From Paenibacillus sp. PCH8 (GTDB taxonomy: Bacteria > Bacillota > Bacilli > Paenibacillales > Paenibacillaceae): a DNA stretch of 64,000 bases. A model generated the notes under the pieces. That model worked only from the letters and a program-made list of their open reading frames with translations, was not told the origin of the DNA and did no database searches. Positions 9,037 to 18,220 of the stretch are shown one piece after another. The position numbers were made by a program, and so were the translations under genes. Numbering within the stretch: position 1 is the stretch's first letter; every line of letters begins with the position of its first letter. Location of the stretch: assembly GCF_002968835.1 (NCBI RefSeq), contig NZ_PKQK01000007.1, positions 164,770-228,769 on the forward strand, given 5' to 3'.

Positions 9037-10302
9037 TTAGAACTTCCAGCTATCCAGGTATTTCACTTGTTCAGTGGACAAAGCATCTATTGCAATATTC
9101 AAGCTTTCCAACTTATAACTAGCAACCTGCTGGTCAATCTCATAAGGTACATTAACCACGTTTTTCCCCAAGTTTTCATAGTTCTCGCTCACATATCGCA
9201 GACCAAGAGCCTGCAGAGCAAACGTTGTATCCATAATTTCGGCAGGGTGACCATCTGCTGCACCAAGGTTCACAAGGCGTCCCTCGGCAAGAAGATACAT
9301 TTTACGTCCATCTTTGAAGCGATACTCCTCAATGTTGCGGCGAACGGTGCGAATGGATTCCGAACGCTTGGCTAGTTCAGGTTTGTTAACCTCAACATCA
9401 AAGTGCCCTGCATTACTCAGGATCGCTCCGTCCTTCATCACATCATAATGTTCACCTGTAATTACATCCTTATTACCTGTAACCGTAATAAAGAAATCAC
9501 CCAATTTGGCAGCTTCCACCATCGTCATCACCCGGAATCCGTCCATGTGTGCTTCTACGGCCTTAATCGGGTCAATTTCAGTTACGATAACATTCGCTCC
9601 AAGACCTTTGGCACGCATAGCTACACCTTTACCACACCAACCATATCCGGCTACAACAACATTCTTCCCAGCTATCACCAGATTCGTTGTACGGATAATA
9701 CCGTCAAAAGCAGACTGACCTGTACCATAACGATTATCAAAGAGGTATTTGCACAAAGCGTCATTAACTGCAACCATTGGAAATTTCAATTGACCTTCTT
9801 TCGCCAATGCTTTCAGACGAATAATACCTGTTGTCGTTTCTTCTGCTCCTCCGCGAATCGTTGCTGCGAGGTCAGGACGCTCGGATGCAATAATGGTAGC
9901 GAAGTCTCCACCATCATCAATAATTAGATCCGGTTTAACCTCAAGCGCACGAAGTTGCAGTGCTTTGAATTCGGCAGGTTCCGGATTGTACTTCGCATAT
10001 ACCGTAACTCCGTCCTCTACCAATGCTGCACAGACATCATCTTGTGTAGACAGTGGATTGCTGTGCGTAATCGTTACGTCTGCACCACCAGCTTGAATGA
10101 CTTTCGCAAGGTATGCCGTTTTCGCCTCCAGATGAAGACAAATGGCAACCTTCAGACCTTTGAAAGGCAGTTCTTGTTCAAACTGACCACGAATGCGATT
10201 CAATACCGGCATATGAGCTTCTACCCAATCAATTTTCAGATGACCCTCAGAAGCGAGCCCCATATCTTTAACAATACTGTTTTGCAATGCGGGTGTAGTC
10301 AT
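9037..10302 (-). CDS. ahcY: adenosylhomocysteinase (S-adenosyl-L-homocysteine hydrolase)
   Basis: AhcY cleaves S-adenosylhomocysteine reversibly to adenosine and homocysteine, recycling the product of methyltransferases. The 421-residue protein shows the substrate-domain motifs LHLEAKTA and SNPLSTQDD, the NAD-binding loop VVAGYGWCGKG (about residue 220) and the C-terminal lid region. A clear AAGGAGG precedes ATG 10302. It sits alone between bshC and the mraZ operon with its own terminator. B. subtilis uses the MtnN/LuxS route instead, so this gene marks a difference in the methyl cycle. Confidence 0.96.
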   Translation of the reverse strand: MTTPALQNSIVKDMGLASEGHLKIDWVEAHMPVLNRIRGQFEQELPFKGLKVAICLHLEAKTAYLAKVIQAGGADVTITHSNPLSTQDDVCAALVEDGVTVYAKYNPEPAEFKALQLRALEVKPDLIIDDGGDFATIIASERPDLAATIRGGAEETTTGIIRLKALAKEGQLKFPMVAVNDALCKYLFDNRYGTGQSAFDGIIRTTNLVIAGKNVVVAGYGWCGKGVAMRAKGLGANVIVTEIDPIKAVEAHMDGFRVMTMVEAAKLGDFFITVTGNKDVITGEHYDVMKDGAILSNAGHFDVEVNKPELAKRSESIRTVRRNIEEYRFKDGRKMYLLAEGRLVNLGAADGHPAEIMDTTFALQALGLRYVSENYENLGKNVVNVPYEIDQQVASYKLESLNIAIDALSTEQVKYLDSWKF

Positions 10303-10349
10303 TCCATGTCCTCCTTGTATATATGTTTATTCTATTATTATAAAGGTCT

Positions 10350-11981
10350 CTACAATGCAATAACCTGGTGCTGTCCGCGGAATTCACCTGAAGCCTTAAT
10401 CAATTCTTCAATCCACTCGGTGCCATAACGATTCAGGTAGAAGAGAGCATTATGTACTCGTTCCTGCGGTTTGCCCGTCGGGAATAGAGCGTTCTGAATG
10501 CCGTTCCAGTGCCTTAGACTTACATTATGTTTATCTTCGATGGCTTTGTGGGTCTGCTGCTTCAGATATTGCATCTGCTCGCTGATTTTGCCCGAATTGG
10601 TATCTCCTATCCGTTCCAGCCCTGGATGGATCTCTGCGATCTGATCTAGCAATGGACGATAAAGATCGAGAAACGATTCCTGAACTTTACCAAATTGCTC
10701 ATCTACCTGAAACGTCTCCTGCTGTGCGAGCCATTGTTCCTTCTTGTCTTCCATATGATATTGAACATCTTGAAAGGAAAGTCCATATTGCTTCATATGT
10801 TTTTGATGAGTATCTTCCATGATGGTAAAGGACAACCGAGGTAGTAAAATCGGCATTTGCAATCCAAACTGACGAAAGGCTTCGCGAGTCAAACCCCAAT
10901 ATGCAATTTCGCCTTGCCCCAGAATAACAGCGGCTACAGGCAGAACCGAGTCCTGCATTAATGGCCGAGTTAATACGTTGTTACTGAAGCGCTCGGGATG
11001 TTCGTCCAGTTCCTGAAGCAAACGCTCCTCTGTAAAAGAAACCAGGCCTTTACGGTCGGCGTACAAGCCATCCTTTAATATCAGAAGCAAACGGGCTCCT
11101 TCATGAATGTAGAACAGATTAGCTCCATCCTCCGCTACTTCAGCAGGCATGGCATAACCAGCTTGTTCTACCCGTGAAGATCCTTGTGTATAAGCGTTGC
11201 GCAATACGTCATTACTGCGGATCAGGCGTTCAAAAACGGGCTGTTCCAATCTGCGTAAGTCTGGGTCTGATGCATCCATTAATACAAGTCCACTACTCGC
11301 AAACAGAGCAGATATCATGCGAGCAAATGCATCACTCAGATTCGAACTGGATTGGTGGATATCTTTGATCCATTTCATCAATCCTGGTTTATGTATCGTA
11401 TCAGGTAACAGATGCTCTACCTGTTCGAGTACATTCATCCACTGCTGCGTATCCACATGAACATTACTCACCGAATCTCTTCCTGCGAATCGCCCTTGCA
11501 ACTTGATTTTCTTCATATCTCCCTGGTGATCAGGTAGATACGTATGGTTAACCTCATCCCAGTCATGGTCTTCACCCGCGATCCAGAATACCGGAACTAC
11601 CGGGCGCTGGAGCCTTTCTTCGGCCTCACGCGCTGCTGCCACTACACTGACGGCTTTGTATATGACGAACAGTGGTCCGGTGAGCAGACCACTCTGCTGT
11701 CCTCCTGTAACCACCAATGCACCTTGTTCTGCAATACGTGTGATGGACGCATGAACTTCTCCATGATCGTTCACCCGTTTATTATATATACGTAAATACT
11801 CTGCCAGATCACGACGATCAATACGTGTGTTTTCCGATTGGTCCAGCCACTCGGCACGTTTATGGAGTCCTGATTCCCAGCGAATGTCATACTCGTAAAG
11901 GCCACGCGCAGCATCTCTTGAACAGATATAATCTTCTGCAAGTCTTGATCCACTGCGGAGTGCCTCGGTAATACCGTTCAT
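10350..11981 (-). CDS. bshC: bacillithiol biosynthesis cysteine-adding enzyme BshC
   Basis: BshC is the putative ligase that adds cysteine to glucosaminyl malate, the last step of bacillithiol synthesis. The 543-residue protein has the Rossmann-like segment VVTGGQQSGLLTGPL and the FWIAGEDHDWDEVNH motif, with a long C-terminal helical coiled-coil region, and is of normal family length. bshC lies close to mraZ in many Bacillales; here ahcY is interposed. Confidence 0.94.
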   Translation of the reverse strand: MNGITEALRSGSRLAEDYICSRDAARGLYEYDIRWESGLHKRAEWLDQSENTRIDRRDLAEYLRIYNKRVNDHGEVHASITRIAEQGALVVTGGQQSGLLTGPLFVIYKAVSVVAAAREAEERLQRPVVPVFWIAGEDHDWDEVNHTYLPDHQGDMKKIKLQGRFAGRDSVSNVHVDTQQWMNVLEQVEHLLPDTIHKPGLMKWIKDIHQSSSNLSDAFARMISALFASSGLVLMDASDPDLRRLEQPVFERLIRSNDVLRNAYTQGSSRVEQAGYAMPAEVAEDGANLFYIHEGARLLLILKDGLYADRKGLVSFTEERLLQELDEHPERFSNNVLTRPLMQDSVLPVAAVILGQGEIAYWGLTREAFRQFGLQMPILLPRLSFTIMEDTHQKHMKQYGLSFQDVQYHMEDKKEQWLAQQETFQVDEQFGKVQESFLDLYRPLLDQIAEIHPGLERIGDTNSGKISEQMQYLKQQTHKAIEDKHNVSLRHWNGIQNALFPTGKPQERVHNALFYLNRYGTEWIEELIKASGEFRGQHQVIAL

Positions 11982-12062
11982 GAGGTCTGCCTCCTATTCT
12001 GCTTCAAAGAGCCTTTCTTGATTGTACCGAATTCAGGGCCGCTTCGTCAAAAGAAAGGTTCT

Positions 12063-12098
12063 AAAAAAAAGAAAAAACCGCCGAATAAGTCGGCGGTA
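12063..12098 (-). terminator. Rho-independent terminator of the opp operon
   Basis: On the minus strand ACCGCCGACTTATTCGGCGGT forms a GC-rich stem followed by TTTTTTC and a longer T-rich tract. It lies about 40 nt after the stop of the ATP-binding gene. Confidence 0.85.
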
Positions 12099-12138
12099 CA
12101 TCATACATAAATAATAGCATATTGCTTTAATATTTCAG

Positions 12139-13908
12139 TTATACGTAAGGTTCTGCAACCCAGTGACCTTTGGAGACCTCAATTAATTGAGAGTTTTCCA
12201 GGTTGTACGGGTCATTCGCAGGACCACCAGATCCATTCTGAATCGGACTCATATGCTCTTCCGGCAGCAAGATGCGACGCTTGTTCGCTTCGACTTCCGG
12301 ATCAGGCACAGGGATCGCCGAGAGCAATGTTTTGGTATATGGGTGAACAGGGTTCGCATACAGTTCTTCACTTTCCGCCAGTTCAACCACTTTACCCATG
12401 TACATTACTGCTACACGGTCACTAATATGTTTAACCATGGACAAGTCATGCGCAATAAACAGATACGTCAAGCCGAGACGTTGCTGAAGTTCTTCAAGCA
12501 AATTAACGACTTGGGCCTGAATGGATACATCCAGTGCAGACAATGGTTCATCACAGATGATGAATTTAGGATCTACAGCAAGTGCACGCGCAATACCGAT
12601 CCGTTGTCTTTGACCACCTGAGAATTCATGTGGATACCGTAGTGCATGGCTTGGATTCAAACCTACCAGATCAAGCAACTCTTCCACTCGTCTCTTGCGC
12701 TCTTTGGAGCTCGAAGCCAAACCATGAATATCCAGGGACTCCCCGATAATATCCATAACGTTGAAACGCGGATTAAGCGATGCATATGGATCTTGGAAGA
12801 TCATTTGCATATCTTTACGCATTTCTTTCATTTTGCGCGGGGACAACTTGTAGATATCCGTTCCGTTAAAGTTAACATTTCCGCCAGTTGGCTCATAAAG
12901 ACGCAAAATAGTACGACCTGTTGTGGACTTACCACAGCCGGACTCACCTACAACGCCAAGTGTTTCACCTTCAAAGATATCAAAGCTTACGTCATTGACC
13001 GCTTTGAGAATGTTACCTTTACCCAGATTAAAGTATTGTTTCAAGTTTTTCACTTGTACCAGAGGCTTGTTGCTACCTTTGATAATACCAGCTGGAGTTG
13101 GTTTTTCCTTTTTCGGCTCGTCCAGACGAGGCAGAGCATTCAGCAATTTAATGGTATATGGATGTTGAGGATTACTGAAGATCTCGGCAGTTGTTCCTGT
13201 TTCAACAACTTCGCCTTCCTTCATAACAACAACACGGTCACACATACCCGCTACTACACCAAGGTCATGCGTGATCAGCATGATCGACGTACCAAGCTTT
13301 TGCTGCATATCTTTCATTACATCCAGAATTTGAGCCTGGATTGTAACGTCTAGTGCAGTTGTCGGCTCATCCGCAATCAGAAGGGATGGACGACAAGCAA
13401 GAGCAATCGCAATCATAGCACGCTGACGCATACCACCAGAGAATTGATGAGGGTAATGATTCATGCGGATAGCCGCATTCTTGATACCTACAAGCTCCAG
13501 CATTTCCAAAGCCGCTTTATTCGCTGCTTGTTTAGACATGTTCTGATGCTTGCGCAGTACTTCCGTAATTTGTTTACCAATTTTAATGGTAGGATTCAAA
13601 GAAGTCATTGGATCTTGGAAGATCATACCGATATCTTTACCACGAATCGCTTCCATTTGCTTGTCCGTCTTATTCAGCAGGTCTTGCCCGTGAAAAGTAA
13701 TTTCTCCGCTTTTGACCTTCGAAGGCGGGGAGGGAATCAATTTCATGATGGTTTGGGCGGTAACACTCTTACCACTACCCGATTCACCTACGATCCCCAG
13801 CGTCTCTCCTTTGCCAAGTTCAAAACTCACATGTTTAACGGCATCAAATTCACCAGAGCGCGTTGAGAACGACACACTCAGGTCTTTGACTGTTAAAATC
13901 GGCTCCAT
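12139..13908 (-). CDS. oligopeptide/dipeptide ABC transporter, fused double ATP-binding protein (OppD-OppF type)
   Basis: This 589-residue protein has two complete ABC ATPase domains in tandem, equivalent to OppD and OppF joined in one chain. Domain 1 has Walker A GESGSGKS, signature FSGGMRQR and Walker B LLIADEPTTALD. Domain 2 has GESGCGKS, FSGGQRQR and FIICDEPLSALD. Each domain is followed by the OppD/DppD C-terminal extension (HPYTIKLLNALP, HPYTKTLLSAIP) that marks peptide and nickel importers. It is the last gene of the oppA-oppB-oppC operon. The true substrate cannot be read from sequence. Confidence 0.95.
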   Translation of the reverse strand: MEPILTVKDLSVSFSTRSGEFDAVKHVSFELGKGETLGIVGESGSGKSVTAQTIMKLIPSPPSKVKSGEITFHGQDLLNKTDKQMEAIRGKDIGMIFQDPMTSLNPTIKIGKQITEVLRKHQNMSKQAANKAALEMLELVGIKNAAIRMNHYPHQFSGGMRQRAMIAIALACRPSLLIADEPTTALDVTIQAQILDVMKDMQQKLGTSIMLITHDLGVVAGMCDRVVVMKEGEVVETGTTAEIFSNPQHPYTIKLLNALPRLDEPKKEKPTPAGIIKGSNKPLVQVKNLKQYFNLGKGNILKAVNDVSFDIFEGETLGVVGESGCGKSTTGRTILRLYEPTGGNVNFNGTDIYKLSPRKMKEMRKDMQMIFQDPYASLNPRFNVMDIIGESLDIHGLASSSKERKRRVEELLDLVGLNPSHALRYPHEFSGGQRQRIGIARALAVDPKFIICDEPLSALDVSIQAQVVNLLEELQQRLGLTYLFIAHDLSMVKHISDRVAVMYMGKVVELAESEELYANPVHPYTKTLLSAIPVPDPEVEANKRRILLPEEHMSPIQNGSGGPANDPYNLENSQLIEVSKGHWVAEPYV

Positions 13909-13925
13909 AATCCCACCTCCTATTT

Positions 13926-14852
13926 CTATTTACGTAATTTCGGATCGAGTGCGTCGCGCAGACCGTCTCCGAGCAAGTTAAATGCAAGCATTGTCAGAAC
14001 CATCAGACCTGCTGGGAACCACATCCGCCAAGGGAATAATGTCCAGCCAGTAAGTGCATCGTTGATCATGGAACCTAGTGAAGATCTCGGTGCAGATACA
14101 CCCAACCCAAGGAAGCTCAGGAACGCTTCGGCAAAGATTGCATTCGGAATGGACAACGTCAATGTTACGAGAATCGGTCCTATTGCATTTGGCAGCAAGT
14201 GGCGGAACAATTGACGCCCTGTGCTTGCACCCATGGACCGTGCAGCAAGAATAAAGTCTCTGTTTTTGAGTTGCATAATCTCACCGCGCACAATCCATGA
14301 CATGCTGATCCAGCCTGTTATAGTAAGGGCAATGATAATCGTTGTCAGACTTGGTTCCAATACAACCAGCAACAAAATTACAACCAGCATGTAAGGCAAG
14401 GAATAGAGGATCTCGGAGAACTTATTCATAATTCCATCTACACGTCCACCGTAGAAACCCATGATCGCTCCATAAACAACCCCGATAACAAGGTCAATCA
14501 AGGCTGCGGCTAAGCCTACAGTAAGGGATACACGTGCCCCTACCCAAGTTCTTACCCATACATCACGGCCAAGCTCGTCCGTACCGAACCAGTGCTCCGC
14601 ACTCGGAGCTGCGTTGGAATTCATCAAATCATTGGAATAATAATTATAACTAGTAAACAAAGAAGTTGGACCAATCAAAGAGAAAATCACGACAAGAACC
14701 AATACACCTAGACTAATCATTGCAGCCTTATTGGTTGCAAGTCTGTACATAGCATCTTTAAAAAGGGATACACTTTCTTGCGGTTTAACCGCTGCCTGAC
14801 TAGTCAGGTCAGTGTTCGCCGTTTCATTGTTTTTATTATTCGTGCCAGACAA
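13926..14852 (-). CDS. oppC: peptide ABC transporter permease, OppC/DppC type
   Basis: This 308-residue inner-membrane permease has a soluble N-terminus rich in Asn, Thr and Gln, a first membrane helix (MISLGVLVLVVIFSLIG), the OppC-type segment HWFGTDELGRDVWVR, and the EAA loop ASTGRQLFRHLLPNAIGP that contacts the ATPase. The last helices end in GDGLRDALDPKLR, a classic DppC C-terminus. It lies 2 nt after oppB and 17 nt before the ATPase, so the operon is tightly coupled. Confidence 0.94.
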   Translation of the reverse strand: MSGTNNKNNETANTDLTSQAAVKPQESVSLFKDAMYRLATNKAAMISLGVLVLVVIFSLIGPTSLFTSYNYYSNDLMNSNAAPSAEHWFGTDELGRDVWVRTWVGARVSLTVGLAAALIDLVIGVVYGAIMGFYGGRVDGIMNKFSEILYSLPYMLVVILLLVVLEPSLTTIIIALTITGWISMSWIVRGEIMQLKNRDFILAARSMGASTGRQLFRHLLPNAIGPILVTLTLSIPNAIFAEAFLSFLGLGVSAPRSSLGSMINDALTGWTLFPWRMWFPAGLMVLTMLAFNLLGDGLRDALDPKLRK

Positions 14853-14854
14853 CG

Positions 14855-15787
14855 TTATGCCCCCTTCCGGCTTTCCAGCTTAATTCTAGGATCAATCAGC
14901 ACGTAAGCGATATCTGTAAAGAAACGCGCCAACATCAGGAGGATACCATAGAAAATCGTAATCCCCATGATCATGGTGTAATCACGGTTTGTGATACTCT
15001 CTACAAACACTTTACCTATGCCACCGATGTTAAAGATCTGTTCAATTACAACGGAACCTGTGATGATATTCGCTGTCATTGGACCAACATAAGTTACTAC
15101 TGGTAGAATACCGTTTCTTACAACGTGTTTAAACATAATTGCAGGCCATTTCAGGCCTTTGGCTTTTGCTGTTTTGATGTAATCGGCGTGTAAGACTTCG
15201 AGCATACTCGAACGCGTCAACCGAGCGATAAAGGCAATCGGAGATGCAGACAGCGCTGCAACCGGAAGAACGTAGTCCAATGGACCGTCAAAGCCCATAA
15301 CGTTAAACCAGCCCAATTTAGTAGCAAAAAGATACTGTAATAGGGACGCAAGCAAGAAGCTCGGAACAGCTATACCTATGACAGCTAGAATCATCGTGAC
15401 ATCATCAATGAGTTTACGATGGTAAACTGCAGCAATAAGTCCCAGTAAAACACCCACAACAATGGAGATAACAATTGCAAACACTCCAAGCTTCAACGAA
15501 GCGGTGAAAGTTTCACCGATCATTCCGGCTACATCGCGATTCAAATATTTCATTGAAACCCCGAAATCCCCTTTTACAATTCCACCCATATACTTCAGGT
15601 ATTGTTCATACATCGGCTTGTCCAATCCATACTTTGTTTCCAAGAGTGCACGGATTTCAGGTGATACTTTTTTCTCAGATGTAAAAGGGTCACCAGGAAT
15701 GGCCTTCATCAGGAAGAAAGTCATCGATGCGAGTATGAAAAGCGATAGCAGCATAAATAGTAGTTTTTTCAAAACGTACTTAACCAA
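14855..15787 (-). CDS. oppB: peptide ABC transporter permease, OppB/DppB type
   Basis: OppB is the first permease subunit of the importer. The 310-residue protein starts VKYVLKKLLFMLLSLFIL and has the OppB-typical MKAIPGDPF extracytoplasmic segment, six membrane helices, an EAA loop near ARLTRSSMLEVLHADYIKTAKAKG, and the C-terminus DPRIKLESRKG. The open frame extends to 15937, but TTG 15787 has GGAGGTG about 10 nt upstream and gives the normal family length. A terminator-like hairpin separates it from oppA. Confidence 0.92.
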   Translation of the reverse strand: MVKYVLKKLLFMLLSLFILASMTFFLMKAIPGDPFTSEKKVSPEIRALLETKYGLDKPMYEQYLKYMGGIVKGDFGVSMKYLNRDVAGMIGETFTASLKLGVFAIVISIVVGVLLGLIAAVYHRKLIDDVTMILAVIGIAVPSFLLASLLQYLFATKLGWFNVMGFDGPLDYVLPVAALSASPIAFIARLTRSSMLEVLHADYIKTAKAKGLKWPAIMFKHVVRNGILPVVTYVGPMTANIITGSVVIEQIFNIGGIGKVFVESITNRDYTMIMGITIFYGILLMLARFFTDIAYVLIDPRIKLESRKGA

Positions 15788-15906
15788 CCCTTGCACACCT
15801 CCACAAACAATATTTTGTATACAAATCGATTGTAGAATTAGACAGAAATAAAGTCCAATCCATTTATCGGAAATTTCAAGAATTATAAGGAAAATCGGTG
15901 CACAAA

Positions 15907-15950
15907 CAAAAAAATCGGGATATATATGGAATTCCACATATATATCCCGA
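15907..15950 (-). terminator. hairpin with T-run between oppA and oppB (terminator or attenuator)
   Basis: On the minus strand TCGGGATATATATG pairs with CATATATATCCCGA across a short loop and is followed by seven T's. It lies 28 nt after the oppA stop, inside the operon. Partial termination here would make much more OppA than permease, the ratio usually seen for binding-protein importers. Confidence 0.75.
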
Positions 15951-15977
15951 AGTAATCATATTAGACTTCAGAACAAC

Positions 15978-17675
15978 TTATTTCTCTTCCAGATATGCAC
16001 GAGTGTAGTCAATTGCTCCACTGAAATCAAGTTGTACACCTTTAAGGTAAGGCTTAGTCAAAGATACGTTAGTGTAGTAATAGATTGGCATAACGCCCAT
16101 TTCATCTTGAATCAGAATTTTCTCAGCGTCAGCAAATGCAGCCATACGTGCAGCTGGATCAGCAGATTTTACAGTGTCTTTAACATCTTTGTCATACTGT
16201 TCGTTGCTGAATTTAGAATCATTGTTTGTGTTTCCAGTAGTCCACATTTCCAAGAAGTTGTACGGATCGTTATAGTCGGCAGACCAGCCTGCACGAGCGA
16301 CTTGGAAGTTTTGATTTTGACGATTCTCAAGGAATACGCCCCACTCTTGGTTTTCGGATTTCACGTCAACACCAAGATTTTGTTTCCACATATCAGCAAC
16401 CGCCAAAGCAATTTTCGCGTGACCATCACTAGTGTTGTAGATCAAAGTAACAGCAGGCAACGTTGTGTAGCCTTCTTCTTTCATACCTTCAGCAAGTAAT
16501 GCTTTAGCTTCTTCTACATTTTCAGTGAAGTAGTCGTCTTTATGCTCATCACGGAACTCGCCGTTTTCACCACGAATACCAGGAGGCACGAAACCGAAAG
16601 CTGGAATTTGTCCACCTTGTGTTACTTTGTCAACAATCAACTGACGATTGATTGCCATTGCAAATGCTTTACGGATTTTAACGTTGTTAAATGGTGCTTC
16701 GTTTACGTTGAACTGGTAGTAGTACGTACTTGCAATACCAGTAGCTTTGAACTCGTCCGGCAATTCCGCTTTTACAGAAGGAATTTGGTCGGAAGGAATT
16801 TCACCGTTAGGAGCACCAGTGTAATCCAATTGTCCTGATTTGTAAGCTTGCAGTTCGGAAGCACTGCTGTTTGTCAGGGACATATCGATTTGAGCCAATT
16901 TAATATCGGATGCTGCATGATAACCATCGTTTTTCTTCACGACAATTTTTTGACCTTTAGCGTATTGATCCATTACAAATGGTCCGTTAACGATCATGTT
17001 TTTGTAATCTGTGAAGAATTTATCATTGGTGTCAGCAGACTTGTGTACTGGGTAGTACGTGTAGAACGCTGTCAGACCCAAGAAGTAAGGAGTTGGGTTT
17101 TCCAACGTTACTTCCAGTGTGTTCACATCAGTAGCTTTAACACCTACTTGAGAGAAGTCTGTGACTTTAGTACCTTTGTAAGTTTCGTCTTTGCTGAGGT
17201 TGTAACCTTCAGCGCCTTTGATGTAGTACAATTGGTATGCATATGGAGAAGCTGTTTCCGGTTTCAAAGCACGTTCCCAAGAACGAACAAAGTCTTCGGC
17301 AGTGATTGCATCACCATTGCTCCATTTTGCTTCCGGGTTCAGGTTGAAAACATATTTCAAACCATCTTCGGAGATTGTCCAGTCTTTAGCAACACCTGGA
17401 GCTTCTTTACCATCAGGATCGATGCGTACAAGTCCTTCATACAAGAACTTCAGAACCGTGTTGGTTTGGCTGTCTTTTGCTTGAGCCGGGTCCAGCGTAG
17501 GAGGTTCAGCGGAAAGGTTGATCTTTAGGATTTGATCTTTAGCAAGACCATTTCCTTCGCTTGCAGAACCAGTATCGGTGTTACCTGTGCCTTCGTTTTT
17601 CGATCCGCACGCTGCAAGTACGGTACCGAACGCCAAAATCAGCGTCAAAAGGACTAATAGACTTTTCCTTTTCAT
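15978..17675 (-). CDS. oppA: oligopeptide ABC transporter substrate-binding lipoprotein (OppA family)
   Basis: This is the extracellular solute-binding component (family 5) that captures peptides for the OppBC permease. The 565-residue precursor has a lipoprotein signal MKRKSLLVLLTLILAFGTVLAAC with lipobox LAAC and Cys 23, followed by a Gly/Ser/Asn linker. Family motifs include SAEPPTLDPAQAKD near the N-terminus and DYNDPYNFLEMW in the C-terminal lobe. The ribosome site is AGGGGGA. It is the first gene of the operon. Close paralogues bind different peptides, so specificity is unknown. Confidence 0.95.
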   Translation of the reverse strand: MKRKSLLVLLTLILAFGTVLAACGSKNEGTGNTDTGSASEGNGLAKDQILKINLSAEPPTLDPAQAKDSQTNTVLKFLYEGLVRIDPDGKEAPGVAKDWTISEDGLKYVFNLNPEAKWSNGDAITAEDFVRSWERALKPETASPYAYQLYYIKGAEGYNLSKDETYKGTKVTDFSQVGVKATDVNTLEVTLENPTPYFLGLTAFYTYYPVHKSADTNDKFFTDYKNMIVNGPFVMDQYAKGQKIVVKKNDGYHAASDIKLAQIDMSLTNSSASELQAYKSGQLDYTGAPNGEIPSDQIPSVKAELPDEFKATGIASTYYYQFNVNEAPFNNVKIRKAFAMAINRQLIVDKVTQGGQIPAFGFVPPGIRGENGEFRDEHKDDYFTENVEEAKALLAEGMKEEGYTTLPAVTLIYNTSDGHAKIALAVADMWKQNLGVDVKSENQEWGVFLENRQNQNFQVARAGWSADYNDPYNFLEMWTTGNTNNDSKFSNEQYDKDVKDTVKSADPAARMAAFADAEKILIQDEMGVMPIYYYTNVSLTKPYLKGVQLDFSGAIDYTRAYLEEK

Positions 17676-17718
17676 CTAACACGTTCCCCCTAAATTGATA
17701 TGGTTTATATGTTTATAG

Positions 17719-17724
17719 ATTATA
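17719..17724 (-). promoter_or_regulatory. oppA: possible oppA -10 element
   Basis: The minus strand has TATAAT 43 nt upstream of the oppA start, just beyond the upstream terminator hairpin. No good -35 lies 17 nt away, so the promoter is tentative. Confidence 0.35.
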
Positions 17725-17734
17725 CAACCACCGG

Positions 17735-17772
17735 TCAAAAAAATCTACATTACTTTTTCAGAAAGTAATGTT
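17735..17772 (-). terminator. Rho-independent terminator between the DUF3397 gene and oppA
   Basis: On the minus strand ACATTACTTTC pairs with the facing AAAGTAATGT around a short loop and is followed by AGATTTTTTT. It isolates the panE operon from oppA. Confidence 0.65.
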
Positions 17773-17828
17773 TTTTTCAGTATTCGACAAAATCGACACA
17801 TTTTTTAGCCCTTTTGCGTTATGTATCC

Positions 17829-18203
17829 TCACATCTGTTTCATGAAGTATCTAAATAATCCAAATAAAGTAAACAAAACATACCCAAAACTCATGATAAT
17901 AAAAGCCATGCGCCATACGGCCCGGAACATTCTACCCCCATTGAACTTGCCTTTTAGTCTATTTTGCGCTCCTCCGATGAATCCAAGCGCTATTAGTATG
18001 AGTATTAATGTCAGATAAAAACCAAAATTTGAATCAAATGTTAAGTTGAATAACGCCGATACTGAAAACACAAGAAAAAATGTTGTTACATCCATTGCCA
18101 TCCGCAATGCTGTAGGCTTGTCTTTTTTCCATACATACATGCCCCAATATACAAGAAAGAACGGAAAAAAGGGTAGTATGCTCAACACAATAAAAAGTCC
18201 CAT
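17829..18203 (-). CDS. DUF3397-family integral membrane protein
   Basis: This is a 124-residue, very hydrophobic protein with four predicted membrane helices (roughly residues 3-22, 36-55, 62-78, 97-118) and basic loops such as GGAQNRLKGKFNGGR. It fits the DUF3397 family by length and topology. In other Bacillales a DUF3397 gene lies next to panE and bshC, as here, which supports the assignment. The function is unknown. It starts 18 nt after panE and likely shares its transcript. Confidence 0.75.
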   Translation of the reverse strand: MGLFIVLSILPFFPFFLVYWGMYVWKKDKPTALRMAMDVTTFFLVFSVSALFNLTFDSNFGFYLTLILILIALGFIGGAQNRLKGKFNGGRMFRAVWRMAFIIMSFGYVLFTLFGLFRYFMKQM

Positions 18204-18220
18204 TAATTCACTCCTTCCGC

